DNA of 19,096 nt from an uncultured Phycisphaerales bacterium (GCA_946886375.1 CAMPIL010000016.1:1-19096); one strand, 5' to 3'; shown: positions 1-7,400, numbered from the stretch's first letter. The notes: generated by a model not told the origin, from the sequence alone. Translations and numbers: made by a program.

Positions 1-66
1 GTTGAGGAAGTCACGGACCTTGATGAGACGGTGCGCGGCGGCGGGGGCTTTGGCAGCACGGGGCAT
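1..66 (-). CDS. Partial unidentified protein, N-terminus only
   Basis: An ATG on the minus strand at 66 opens a frame that stays open to the window edge, giving 22 residues that begin MPRAAKAPAAAHRLIKVRDF. The Ala/Pro/Lys-rich start followed by a helix-like RLIKVRDFLN stretch gives no firm family; a DNA-binding regulator is one possibility, but this is a guess. It lies downstream of the deacetylase gene on the same strand, 171 nt away, and that gap contains two inverted repeats that could control it. No clear Shine-Dalgarno sequence precedes the ATG. Confidence 0.45.
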   Translation of the reverse strand, partial: MPRAAKAPAAAHRLIKVRDFLN

Positions 67-105
67 TGAGGGATGAAATCGTAAAGGCGTGGTGCTCGGA
101 CACCC

Positions 106-127
106 CCTCGTCATCAGCATGACGAGG
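106..127. repeat. Perfect inverted repeat, 9-bp arms, 4-nt loop
   Basis: Arms CCTCGTCAT (106-114) and ATGACGAGG (119-127) are exact reverse complements separated by CAGC. The repeat lies about 40 nt upstream of the partial minus-strand gene at the left edge. There is no T-run on either side, so an intrinsic terminator is unlikely. An operator or a 5'-leader hairpin fits the position better. Confidence 0.6.
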
Positions 128-148
128 CGTGCCCGGTTCGCCGTTGAA

Positions 149-180
149 CTATTTCAAATTTCGTACAAATTGCGAAATAG
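149..180. repeat. AT-rich imperfect inverted repeat
   Basis: Outer arms CTATTTC (149-155) and GAAATAG (174-180) pair perfectly. Inner arms AATTT (157-161) and AAATT (167-171) also pair, leaving a small asymmetric bulge and the 5-nt centre CGTAC. The stretch is strikingly AT-rich for this genome. It lies between the stop of the deacetylase gene and the start of the edge gene, so it could be a promoter/operator for the latter or a transcript end. Confidence 0.5.
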
Positions 181-237
181 CAAGCGGTTGCACAGGACGC
201 TATTGCGCCGGCGATGGGCAAAAGGACACCATGTCGT

Positions 238-918
238 TCACGTCAAGCTGGCGAGGTCTTTCAAACCAATCGGCTCGCGTGTGAAGAACGGCTCCGCCGC
301 CGCGGTGCCGATGCGGCTGCCGAAATACACGTTCGCCGCATCGATCCACTTCACCACGTCGCGGTTCTTCTCCGGCACGACGAACTGGCTGTGATATGCA
401 ATGATCGCATCGCGTTTGCGCTGTTCACATCCGGTGATGTCGAAGACGAAATTGGGATCAGCCGCGATGCGCAGGTGCGTGCAGTAGTAATAAAACAGCC
501 ACTTGGGATAGATCGGTTGGCCGGGCAGATCGATCTTGGTCAATTTGGCGTCGAATCGCGCATCCTCAACGATTCGCGTCGTGGCAGTGTGATCCGGATG
601 GGCATCGTGAAAATACGGCACGAACAGGATGTGCGATTGGTGCTGGCGAATGACGCCGGCGACCTTGTGCCGCGCTTCGATCGAGTGCGTCAGCGTTCTG
701 TTGGGCAGGTTGATGCAGATGCGATTGACGCCCAGGATTTTCGCGGCGGCGGCGGCCTCGCTGGCGCGCACCTCAGGCGAGCCGTGCGGCGTGGGCTCGC
801 CGTTGGTCATGTCCAGCAGCAGCACGTGGTGGCCCTGCTCGGCCAGACGCGCGATCGTGCCGCCCATGCCCAGTTCCTGATCATCCGGATGCGGACCGAC
901 GACAAGTATGTTCGCCAT
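238..918 (-). CDS. bshB1: PIG-L (LmbE-like) deacetylase, BshB1-like
   Basis: This 226-residue protein belongs to the zinc-dependent PIG-L/LmbE N-acetylglucosaminyl deacetylase family. The metal and catalytic motif PHPDDQE is at residues 9-15 and the second metal motif HPDH is at 107-110. The stretch DMTNGEPTPHGSPEVRASEA (36-55) and the later FVFDITG...KRDAIIAYHSQF segment match the BshB1 subgroup, which removes the acetyl group from GlcNAc-malate in bacillithiol synthesis. It follows a family 4 glycosyltransferase gene by 17 nt, with AGGA about 8 nt before its ATG, so the two are probably cotranscribed. The glycosyltransferase does not look like BshA, and no bshC is in view. The substrate could therefore be another GlcNAc conjugate, such as an envelope glycan precursor. 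Family assignment is firm; the bacillithiol role is uncertain. Confidence 0.85.
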   Translation of the reverse strand: MANILVVGPHPDDQELGMGGTIARLAEQGHHVLLLDMTNGEPTPHGSPEVRASEAAAAAKILGVNRICINLPNRTLTHSIEARHKVAGVIRQHQSHILFVPYFHDAHPDHTATTRIVEDARFDAKLTKIDLPGQPIYPKWLFYYYCTHLRIAADPNFVFDITGCEQRKRDAIIAYHSQFVVPEKNRDVVKWIDAANVYFGSRIGTAAAEPFFTREPIGLKDLASLT

Positions 919-935
919 GCGAGGTTCCTGGTGAA

Positions 936-2129
936 TCAGGCGCGATTCGCGCTGCCGCGCAACACCTGTTCATAAATGCGATCAAGATGCTCGACCATTG
1001 TTTCTGCGGCGAAGCGCACCCGACACATGTCGCGGCCGCAGCGGGCCATTTCAGCGCGCTCACGCGGATGATCCATCATCCACCGCGTCGCCTCCCGCAG
1101 CGATTTCAGATGACCCGGTTCGATCAACTGACCGGTTTTTCCATCAATGCACACTTCGCCCGTGCCATCCACATCGTACGCGATGGCGGGCACGCCGCTG
1201 AGCAGCGCCTGCGTGACGGTGCGCGGCAGGCCCTCGCGGTAACTGGGATGGATGAGCACATCCATCGCGTGCATGAACTTGGGAATCTGCTCGGGCGAGA
1301 CCAGGCCGGTGGTGATCACGCGATCGGAAAGGCCCAGCAGTTTCACGCGAATCATGAGACGTTCACGCCACCAGCCGTCGCCCACCCAGAGGAGCTTGAG
1401 ATTGGATCGGTCGTTCATCAGCGGCCAGAGCGCATCGAGCAGGTCATCATGGCCTTTGTGCTCGGCGAGTCGCGCGACGGTGCCGGCGACGAAATCGTCC
1501 GCCGTCAAGCCGAGTTCCCGGCGAGCCGCGTCGCGATTCCATTCTGGCGGCGGATGAATGAAGGCTTCGACCTCCATTCCAGAGTGCACCGTGACATACT
1601 GCTTGGGCCGGCCGATCTTCGCGGCGAGGAACTGCTCGCGCATGGCGTCCGCGACGCACGCGATGACGTGACATCGCTTCGCTGCGATGCGCTCGGAGAG
1701 AATGTACATCGCGTTGCGCCATTTCTTTTCGTAGCGATGAAACGGCGGCCCATGAATGGTGTGAATCACGCAGGGCACGCGTTCCTTCCATGCGGCGAGC
1801 CGGCCGAGAATGCCCGCCTTGGAGGAATGCGTGTGCACGACGTCCGGCCTCCAGCGGCGGATCAGTGCGCGCAGATTGCGATAGCAACGCCAATCCTTGT
1901 ACGGATTGATTTCACGCACCAGGTTGGGAGTTTCAATAGTTTCGATGCGCTGCCCCGCAGGTGTGCGGAAGTTGGTTGCGCGCTCAAGCAGCGAACCTTC
2001 CGGACCGTAGATGGGGCCGAAGACCAGCGCGACATCATGGCCGCGACGAACCTGGCCTTCGCAGGAAAGCACGGTGTTTTCCTGCGAACCGCCAAGGATC
2101 AGGCGCGTTGAGATGTGCATGATGCGCAT
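936..2129 (-). CDS. Glycosyltransferase family 4
   Basis: A GT-B fold glycosyltransferase of about 397 residues. The N-terminal half starts MRIMHISTRLILGGSQENT, with the glycine loop usual for GT4 enzymes, and contains VVHTHSSKAGILGR. The C-terminal half has GTVARLAEHKGH, LLWVGDGWWR and the donor-site segment YREGLPRTVTQALLSGVPAI. The second glutamate of the usual E-x7-E motif is glutamine here (EGLPRTVTQ), a variation also known in GT4 branches. I chose the ATG at 2129 over the in-frame ATG at 2156, because the latter falls inside a large hairpin and adds nine residues before the usual N-terminus. The deacetylase gene follows after 17 nt, suggesting that an N-acetylhexosamine added or handled here is then deacetylated. 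The acceptor is unknown; cell-envelope or low-molecular-weight thiol pathways are both possible. Confidence 0.88.
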   Translation of the reverse strand: MRIMHISTRLILGGSQENTVLSCEGQVRRGHDVALVFGPIYGPEGSLLERATNFRTPAGQRIETIETPNLVREINPYKDWRCYRNLRALIRRWRPDVVHTHSSKAGILGRLAAWKERVPCVIHTIHGPPFHRYEKKWRNAMYILSERIAAKRCHVIACVADAMREQFLAAKIGRPKQYVTVHSGMEVEAFIHPPPEWNRDAARRELGLTADDFVAGTVARLAEHKGHDDLLDALWPLMNDRSNLKLLWVGDGWWRERLMIRVKLLGLSDRVITTGLVSPEQIPKFMHAMDVLIHPSYREGLPRTVTQALLSGVPAIAYDVDGTGEVCIDGKTGQLIEPGHLKSLREATRWMMDHPRERAEMARCGRDMCRVRFAAETMVEHLDRIYEQVLRGSANRA

Positions 2130-2146
2130 GAGCAGGCACAGTGTAT

Positions 2147-2181
2147 GCGGGCGCATCCCGCTTGAAGCGGGATGCGCCCGC
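2147..2181. repeat. Perfect 17-bp-arm palindrome between truA and the glycosyltransferase
   Basis: The arms 2147-2163 and 2165-2181 are exact reverse complements around a single G at 2164. The top strand begins GCGGGCGCATCCCGCTT. It lies downstream of truA and just before the glycosyltransferase start. Folded, it would be a very stable hairpin that could end or attenuate the truA transcript, but no T-run follows on either strand. A REP-like dispersed palindrome is an alternative explanation. Confidence 0.75.
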
Positions 2182-2202
2182 GCGGGGGTCGTTCAGGTTC
2201 AT

Positions 2203-3048
2203 TCAATACCGGATCCACATGAGGCACAACCCCTGTGGAGGCATCGTCGGGCCCGCGGCGGCGCGATCGCGCGCGGCGAGCACCGCCGGCATTGTGTCCG
2301 GTTCCATCACGCCTCGGCCGACCTCCACCAGTGTCCCCGCGATGATGCGGACCATGTTGTACAGAAACCCATTGCCCGCGACATCAATCTGACAGCGCGT
2401 GCGATGCGTTTGCACGACCTTGCATTCATACACCGTCCGCACGGTGCTCTCACGGCCGTGATGAATGCGCGTGAAACTTGTGAAGTCGTGCTCGCCGAGC
2501 AATTGCCGGGCCGCTTCGTTCATGCGAACCGGATCAAGGCGATACGCCGTGTGCGTGATGTACTGCCGGCCGAACAGGGGACGGCGGTGTCGGGCGCAAC
2601 TGTGTGCGATGCGATAGCGGTAGCCCTTGGCAATCGCGCCTCGAATGGGATCAAAGTCATCCGGCACGATCTCCGCCTTGAGCACCTGCACATCTTCAGG
2701 CAAGCGCGAGGTAATCGCGCGCGGCAGTTTTTCAACGGGAATGAAAGCCTCGCACGTGAACGCCGCGATCTGGCCGCGCGAGTGCACGCCCGCATCGGTG
2801 CGCGAAGCGCCCAGAACGTTCACCGGTTCGCGCACCACCGTGCGCACCGCCCGCTCAAGGACGCCTTGCACGGTGCGCAGAGGTGCGGCGTCGATCGCGT
2901 CCTCCAAACTGGGAAGCCCGGGAATTGCAATCCCCGGGCTTCGCGGTTCGATTCCCTCTTGGAAATCGCAGGGATCCGCGCGTTTCTGTTTCTGCCAGCC
3001 GTGAAAGTTGGTTCCGTCGTAGGCGACCGTGATCTTGTAGCGAGGCAT
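2203..3048 (-). CDS. truA: tRNA pseudouridine synthase A
   Basis: TruA converts uridines 38-40 of the tRNA anticodon stem to pseudouridine. The 281-residue protein begins with the family signature YKITVAYDGTNFHGWQKQ and has the catalytic motif GASRTDAGVHSRGQ with Asp at residue 85. Later family segments are GYRYRI, LLGEHDFTSFT, and the C-terminal DVAGNGFLYNMVRIIAGTLVEVG. Between GWQKQ (about 21) and LRTVQGVLE (about 57) it has roughly 30 extra residues compared with the usual spacing. Part of that excess, residues 36-46, is encoded by a 30-nt palindrome. The gene starts 5 nt after the stop of the P-loop/deoxyribosyltransferase-like gene, so the two are likely one operon. The Shine-Dalgarno is weak. 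Confidence 0.95.
   Translation of the reverse strand: MPRYKITVAYDGTNFHGWQKQKRADPCDFQEGIEPRSPGIAIPGLPSLEDAIDAAPLRTVQGVLERAVRTVVREPVNVLGASRTDAGVHSRGQIAAFTCEAFIPVEKLPRAITSRLPEDVQVLKAEIVPDDFDPIRGAIAKGYRYRIAHSCARHRRPLFGRQYITHTAYRLDPVRMNEAARQLLGEHDFTSFTRIHHGRESTVRTVYECKVVQTHRTRCQIDVAGNGFLYNMVRIIAGTLVEVGRGVMEPDTMPAVLAARDRAAAGPTMPPQGLCLMWIRY
2913..2942. repeat. 30-nt near-perfect palindrome inside truA
   Basis: The outer arms GAAGCCCGGG (2913-2922) and CCCGGGCTTC (2933-2942) are exact reverse complements. The centre is symmetrical except for one mismatched pair. In the truA frame (minus strand) it encodes RSPGIAIPGLP, with no stop or frame change. It sits in the extra segment of the protein rather than in the conserved core, as expected for a palindromic element that inserted and is tolerated. 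Confidence 0.8.
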
Positions 3049-3053
3049 CGGCG

Positions 3054-4187
3054 CTAATTCCCGAACAAATCGCGCTCGGGAAACATGCCCTTGCTTTCAA
3101 AATAACTCAGCGCCTCGGGCACGCTGCGGAAAATCTTTGTCGCCGTCTCGGTGATGAATGGCGAAGGATTCTTCTTCGGTTTCCACACCACGTACACTTC
3201 CTTGGTGTGTTCCCAGGCGTGCTGCAGTTCGCGCTCAACGCCGCTGGAAAGTCCGGGCGTCCCGCCGGGCAGTTCGGGAATCAATGAGCAGATCATGTCG
3301 GCCTGGTCGATGAGTTTGAAATCGCGCATGTAGATCTGGCCATCAATGTCGCCGGCGATGTCAAGCACCTCGCGCACAGACACACGGATCGGCTTGGCGT
3401 CGGCCCGTCCGCCGAAACTGTGCGGCGCGACATCCAGCCAATCCTTGCCTTCGCGCGATGCGGCGATCGCCCGTTCCAGCAGCAGTTTCTCATCCACATC
3501 GCCCGGATCAAACGCGATGAAGTGCTTGGCCAGTTCAGCGCGAAACTGGTCAATCTCCGCAAGAATTTCCGGCATGTCCACGACGTGGCTCATGGGAAAA
3601 CTTGGATACACCTTGCGCATGTCCGGCCGGGTAATCAGCCGCACGCATGTTTCAATCGTGTCGGTCTGCCGCCCGCGGCTGAGCACGTAAAAGTCATTCT
3701 GGCAACCGGTGGCCTGGGCCATCAGGTCCGTGGCGAGGATTTCCTCTTCGCGCCAGACCATGCAATCCTTGAGCGTCGCGTCGATTTCATGTTCAGCGTG
3801 CAGCCGGTGGTGAACGATCTCGATGTTGTCCACCAGGCAGATGAGCATGTGCGGCTTGAATTTCTGGATTTGGTCGAAGTCGATCGCACTGAACAAGCCG
3901 TGCCGCCACCGGAACGTGGCGTGGGTGTTGATGATGACGTTGGGGTGCTCTTCCACGGGGGCGGTGGCGGCGATGATGTCCTTGAACGCCGCGCGGCGCA
4001 GCGCGGTCAGCCGGCTCAGCGGCAGGTCGAGGATGCGGCCGGGGCGGATGTCGCGGCCTTCGGCGTACATCATGTCGCCGACGTTGAAGACCTCGATCGG
4101 CCGACCTCGCTGCCCGGCGAGTTTCGCCACGGCCTCAAGGTACTGCTTCTTGTTCATGCCGATCTGTCCGGTCACCACCGCTCGCAT
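3054..4187 (-). CDS. P-loop kinase-like / nucleoside 2-deoxyribosyltransferase-like fusion
   Basis: This 377-residue protein appears to have two domains. The N-terminal half (about 1-190) looks like an adenylate-kinase-type P-loop fold. It has strand-loop VVTGQIGMNKKQY at residues 4-16, where the Walker A pattern is degenerate (N-K-K instead of G-K-S/T), then VFNVGDMMYAEG and VIINTHATFRW. The C-terminal part (about 285-360) has IYMRDFKLIDQADMICSLIP followed by SSGVERELQHAWEH and VYVVWKP. That is the order seen in nucleoside 2-deoxyribosyltransferases, whose catalytic glutamate lies in a G-x2-x-E-L segment. The start at 4187 has a good Shine-Dalgarno (CAGGAG, 8 nt spacing); the longer frame would need a TTG start. 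truA follows after 5 nt. A nucleotide-metabolism or nucleotide-sensing role is an inference; the substrate is unknown. Confidence 0.65.
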   Translation of the reverse strand: MRAVVTGQIGMNKKQYLEAVAKLAGQRGRPIEVFNVGDMMYAEGRDIRPGRILDLPLSRLTALRRAAFKDIIAATAPVEEHPNVIINTHATFRWRHGLFSAIDFDQIQKFKPHMLICLVDNIEIVHHRLHAEHEIDATLKDCMVWREEEILATDLMAQATGCQNDFYVLSRGRQTDTIETCVRLITRPDMRKVYPSFPMSHVVDMPEILAEIDQFRAELAKHFIAFDPGDVDEKLLLERAIAASREGKDWLDVAPHSFGGRADAKPIRVSVREVLDIAGDIDGQIYMRDFKLIDQADMICSLIPELPGGTPGLSSGVERELQHAWEHTKEVYVVWKPKKNPSPFITETATKIFRSVPEALSYFESKGMFPERDLFGN

Positions 4188-4497
4188 GCAACGCGCTCCT
4201 GCCCGGAAGGGGTCTGGCTGATTCGCCCGGGCCCGCTTATGCAAAGGTCAGAGTATATGAACATCGCGCCCGCGCCGCCCAGCAAGGCGCACTGCGGGCT
4301 CAGGAGCGAGTCCGTCGGTTTCCCATCGCCTCACGAGCGATCGGCGGGCGAAAATGTATAGAGAAACCCCCAAGCAGGACGAATGTGAGTGCTTGGCCAT
4401 GTTTCTCGGACTCGCAAGGCGAGCAACGCGGGTCCTTGGTTTCGGTGATTTCCGCTGCAGGGCTGATGCGATAAGGCGGGATCAGGAAGGAGTTTGA
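4188..4497. other. 310-nt divergent intergenic region
   Basis: This gap separates the divergent fusion gene (minus) and the entericidin-like gene (plus), so it must hold promoters for both. On the minus strand a TATACT hexamer at 4257-4252 lies 65 nt before the start at 4187, but there is no convincing -35 at normal spacing. On the plus strand a TATAGA at 4351-4356 is possible but poorly supported. Nothing else stands out except GC-rich CCCGGG stretches near 4228. Confidence 0.3.
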
Positions 4498-4650
4498 ATG
4501 TTGACTGCAAGGGATGCCATTCGAGTGTTCGGTCTGTTGACAGTGCTGGCCGCCAGCGCGTTTTTGGTGGCGTGCAACACCGTCGAAGGCGTGGGCGAAG
4601 ATGTGTCGTCGCTGGGCCAGGGTTTGGCTGACATGGCTTCGGACGACTGA
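4498..4650 (+). CDS. Entericidin A/B family small lipoprotein
   Basis: A 50-residue protein with a positively charged start (MLTARDAIRV), a hydrophobic segment and a lipobox FLVAC whose Cys is residue 26. This is followed by NTVEGVGEDVSSLGQGLAD. The post-cysteine sequence CNTxxGxGxDxxxxG is the entericidin signature; entericidins are small membrane-anchored lipoproteins, and in E. coli entericidin B is linked to stationary-phase lysis with A as its antidote. A strong Shine-Dalgarno AAGGAG lies 6 nt before the ATG. It stands alone between a divergent gene and a convergent coiled-coil gene, with no second entericidin nearby. Processing by signal peptidase II and membrane anchoring are predicted from the lipobox; its function in this organism is unknown. 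Confidence 0.85.
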   Translation: MLTARDAIRVFGLLTVLAASAFLVACNTVEGVGEDVSSLGQGLADMASDD

Positions 4651-4692
4651 AACTGAGCCTCGTCTGATTGCCAATGGAGCAGCGGGCACGCT

Positions 4693-7329
4693 TCAGGACA
4701 GCGCGATGATGTCGTCGCCTTGTTCAAACACGCGCTTGACCTTCGACAGCTTCACGTACGTCACGCCAAGCAGAAGCAAGCATGTGGTGAGCAACGCGCC
4801 GAAGATGACCGTGGCGTAGGTCACACGGTCATCTTGAATCGGGACACTGTTCAACTGCGCGTAGCGCACGCGACCCTGCTCGTGCCGCTCGCCGCTCACG
4901 GCGGCGGGCGCGTTGTCGATTCGCGTGGCGGCCTGTCGCGTGGATTCCATCGCCAGGGTGCTGGCAAGCACATCCAACACCGTGGTGATCTCAGCGGAAT
5001 CCTTTCCCGCAAGAGTGATGGCGAGTTTGCCTTCCGTCGCGGCGTCCACGGTGAGGTCGTTGCTCAATCGCTGCGCAAGTCTGGCGGGGTTTGCGAATTG
5101 ATCGAGGCGATGCTCAGTCAGACGCTTGGACAGCGCCTGGTGGAACGTCGGATCGGTGAGCATGGCGGTATGCCAGGTGCGCCATTCAGCAGCGGCCTCG
5201 GGCGACAGCGGTGCGCGCTGCGGCGTCTTGGCATCCAGCGTGACGGTGGCGGAGACGACGGCCGGGGCGTAATGATCGGCGATCAGCCACGAAGCGCCCG
5301 CGCACATGGTGGCGAGCAGCGCCAGACAGAACACGGTGAGGGCGGCGCGATGTCCAGCCCACTTGCGCACCATCCGTCGTTCAGATGCCTCCAGCGAATG
5401 ACGCAGTTCCGCAAGTTCCAGCCGCTGTTTGTCGAGTTCGATGCTTTCTTCGGCGCGCATGCGCGTGTGCGGCGTGGAGTCGGCCTGCATGGCCCGGCGG
5501 CTGACCAGCATGCGGTATTTTTCCAGCCGGGTACGCCGACGACGCAGGTGCTCGGCCACACCGGTGATTCGTTCGGCCCTGTCGCGAAGTTTCTGCGAGA
5601 ACTGCTTCTCATCCACCACCGTCGATTCAGTCGCGGCTGATCGAACGTCCTGCAGTTCCTTCTGCAATTCAGCGATGCGCTTGCGCAGCGATTTCAATTC
5701 CGCGGCTTCGGAATGGTGCGCCTCGGCGAATTCCTTCTTGTGCTTGCGGGCCTGAGTTTCCAACTTCGATTTGAGGTCGGCTGCGGCACGGGCGTGCAAC
5801 TGCTGAATCTCGGCTGTGAGGGCGGCCACCTTGGCGGCGTGCTCGGCGATGGTGGCGTCCTGCACAGCGTTGGAGCCCTGGGCGTCGGCACGCTCCTCCA
5901 GTTGGCGCTTGGTGTCTTCCGCCACCACTTGCGCGTTCTCCAAATCCAGTTTCAGGCGGCTGACTTCATCGGTGAGTTCAGCGTTGCGGCGTTCGAGTTC
6001 GGCGATGCCCTGCTGACCCGCGGCCTGGCCGCGCGCCTGGCGCAGCGCCTCGGTCAGTTGCGCGATGCGCTCATCGCGCCGATTCATTTCCTCTGGATCG
6101 CTGCGCAGCGTGTGCTCGGCCAGTTGCTTGGTCAGCCGGTCGATCTGCTCCTGCTGTTCCTGCACCATGGCGACCGCCGCGGCGCCGCGTTCAAGTTGCG
6201 GCGTCTGCTCGCTGAGCACCTTGGCGAACTCGGAGAGTTTGCGGCCGGCGAGGTCCAGTTTTTCCTGGCTATCTGTCAAACGGGCCGAGCGCTCCGCGAG
6301 TTGGGTCTGCAGCGATTTGACCTGCTTCTCCAGCGTCGAGACGCGCTCGAGCGCTGCGGAGAGGTCCTTTGTCGCAACATCGCGCGTCTTGCGGGTTTCC
6401 TCAAGTTGCGAGGTCGCGCCGGCCAGTTTTTTCTCAACGGCTTCGCGCTCGCGATCGGCCAGTCGTGCCAGTTCCACCGAATCGCGCTCCAGCCGATCGG
6501 CCCGCTCGGTCGCCTGGTGCAGCGAATTTTCAAGCGTTGCGGCGCGCGTGCGGAACTGCGAGGCTTCCTGCGAAACCTGCTTGTGCTGCTCGGTCCTTTG
6601 TGACAGTTCCTGCTGCGAACATTCGAGTTTGGAGATCAGTTCGCCGACGTTCTTCTCAGCCTGTTCAACGCGACGGAGCAGGTCGGCGTGCTCGGTCTCC
6701 ATCTGCCGGGCCCGCCCCTCCAACTGCTTCTGCTGATCTTGGCACTGCTTGGTCAGCGCTTCAATGCGTTCGCGTTCCTTGTCAATATCGGTCTGGCGGC
6801 GCGTGAGGTCGGCAGCGCGCTGCTCCAGTTCCGCGTGCCGCTTGTTCAGTTCCGCTTCGTGAAGCGCGCGCTGCTGCTCCCAGTTCCGCTGCGAGTGTTC
6901 GAACTCGTTCTGCCGCTTGCGAATCTCTTCGCCTTGGCTGGCGATCGTGGCCTGCTGCTGGTCCAACACCGCGCGGCTGCGGGCGGCCTCATCCTGCTGC
7001 GCGCGGACCTGATCCTCCGTCTGGCGGGTCAGTGTCTCCAGCGCGACACGCTGGCTGTGCAGTTGCTCGCGCTCCTGGGCGAGCGCTTTCTGCTGCTGCG
7101 CGATGTCGCGGCGCGACTTCTCGTTTTCGTCCTCGGCTGTGCGCAGCAAACGGGCGCGATCCGCCAGAGATACGATCGCATCATCCTGAGTCTTTTGCGC
7201 AGCGCGCAGGCGGCTGAGTTGACCCTCCACGTCAGCGAGAATCTTCATCACATCGTCGCCGGCGCTGGCGTCGGCGAGGGCTGAAGGAGGCTCAGTCACG
7301 TTGATCGGGGATGGGGGTGATTGCTGCAT
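4693..7329 (-). CDS. Long coiled-coil protein with C-terminal two-TM, co-polymerase-like domain
   Basis: The protein has 878 residues from the ATG at 7329; the frame extends further only by way of a TTG. After a Pro-rich start, about residues 25-640 are almost unbroken heptad-like sequence rich in Glu, Gln, Arg and Leu, so a very long coiled coil is predicted. Then come TM1 (about 663-683), an extracytoplasmic domain of about 150 residues, TM2 (about 838-861) and a short cytoplasmic tail ending FEQGDDIIALS. The TM-domain-TM layout, with segments such as VVSATVTLDAK, LAQRLSNDLTVDAATEGKLAITL and AEITTVLDVLASTLA, resembles Wzz/GumC-type polysaccharide co-polymerases. That points to a role in envelope polysaccharide length or export, but similarity is by eye. 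The cytoplasmic coiled coil is much longer than normal and sits before TM1 instead of between the TMs. A structural or cytoskeleton-like scaffold is the alternative. Confidence 0.7.
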   Translation of the reverse strand: MQQSPPSPINVTEPPSALADASAGDDVMKILADVEGQLSRLRAAQKTQDDAIVSLADRARLLRTAEDENEKSRRDIAQQQKALAQEREQLHSQRVALETLTRQTEDQVRAQQDEAARSRAVLDQQQATIASQGEEIRKRQNEFEHSQRNWEQQRALHEAELNKRHAELEQRAADLTRRQTDIDKERERIEALTKQCQDQQKQLEGRARQMETEHADLLRRVEQAEKNVGELISKLECSQQELSQRTEQHKQVSQEASQFRTRAATLENSLHQATERADRLERDSVELARLADREREAVEKKLAGATSQLEETRKTRDVATKDLSAALERVSTLEKQVKSLQTQLAERSARLTDSQEKLDLAGRKLSEFAKVLSEQTPQLERGAAAVAMVQEQQEQIDRLTKQLAEHTLRSDPEEMNRRDERIAQLTEALRQARGQAAGQQGIAELERRNAELTDEVSRLKLDLENAQVVAEDTKRQLEERADAQGSNAVQDATIAEHAAKVAALTAEIQQLHARAAADLKSKLETQARKHKKEFAEAHHSEAAELKSLRKRIAELQKELQDVRSAATESTVVDEKQFSQKLRDRAERITGVAEHLRRRRTRLEKYRMLVSRRAMQADSTPHTRMRAEESIELDKQRLELAELRHSLEASERRMVRKWAGHRAALTVFCLALLATMCAGASWLIADHYAPAVVSATVTLDAKTPQRAPLSPEAAAEWRTWHTAMLTDPTFHQALSKRLTEHRLDQFANPARLAQRLSNDLTVDAATEGKLAITLAGKDSAEITTVLDVLASTLAMESTRQAATRIDNAPAAVSGERHEQGRVRYAQLNSVPIQDDRVTYATVIFGALLTTCLLLLGVTYVKLSKVKRVFEQGDDIIALS

Positions 7330-7400
7330 GGGATTGCCTGGAGCGTGAGAACGTCCATGACCGCGAACGCGCAAAATGGGCGAACTGTTTGAGGGGTATC

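Noticed and set aside
214..975. Long plus-strand frame opposite the deacetylase gene
   Set aside because: It mirrors a confidently identified minus-strand gene in high-GC DNA and its translation matches no family.
987..2111. 374-codon plus-strand frame opposite the glycosyltransferase
   Set aside because: It is the antisense shadow of the GT4 gene and contains no recognisable domain or signal.
2147..2181. Intrinsic terminator of truA
   Set aside because: The hairpin is strong but has no U-tract on either strand, so I list it as a palindromic repeat.
5713..6603. Leu-rich plus-strand frame that looks membrane-like
   Set aside because: It is antisense to the Gln/Glu/Lys-rich coiled coil; the complement of such codons automatically gives Leu, Phe and Val.
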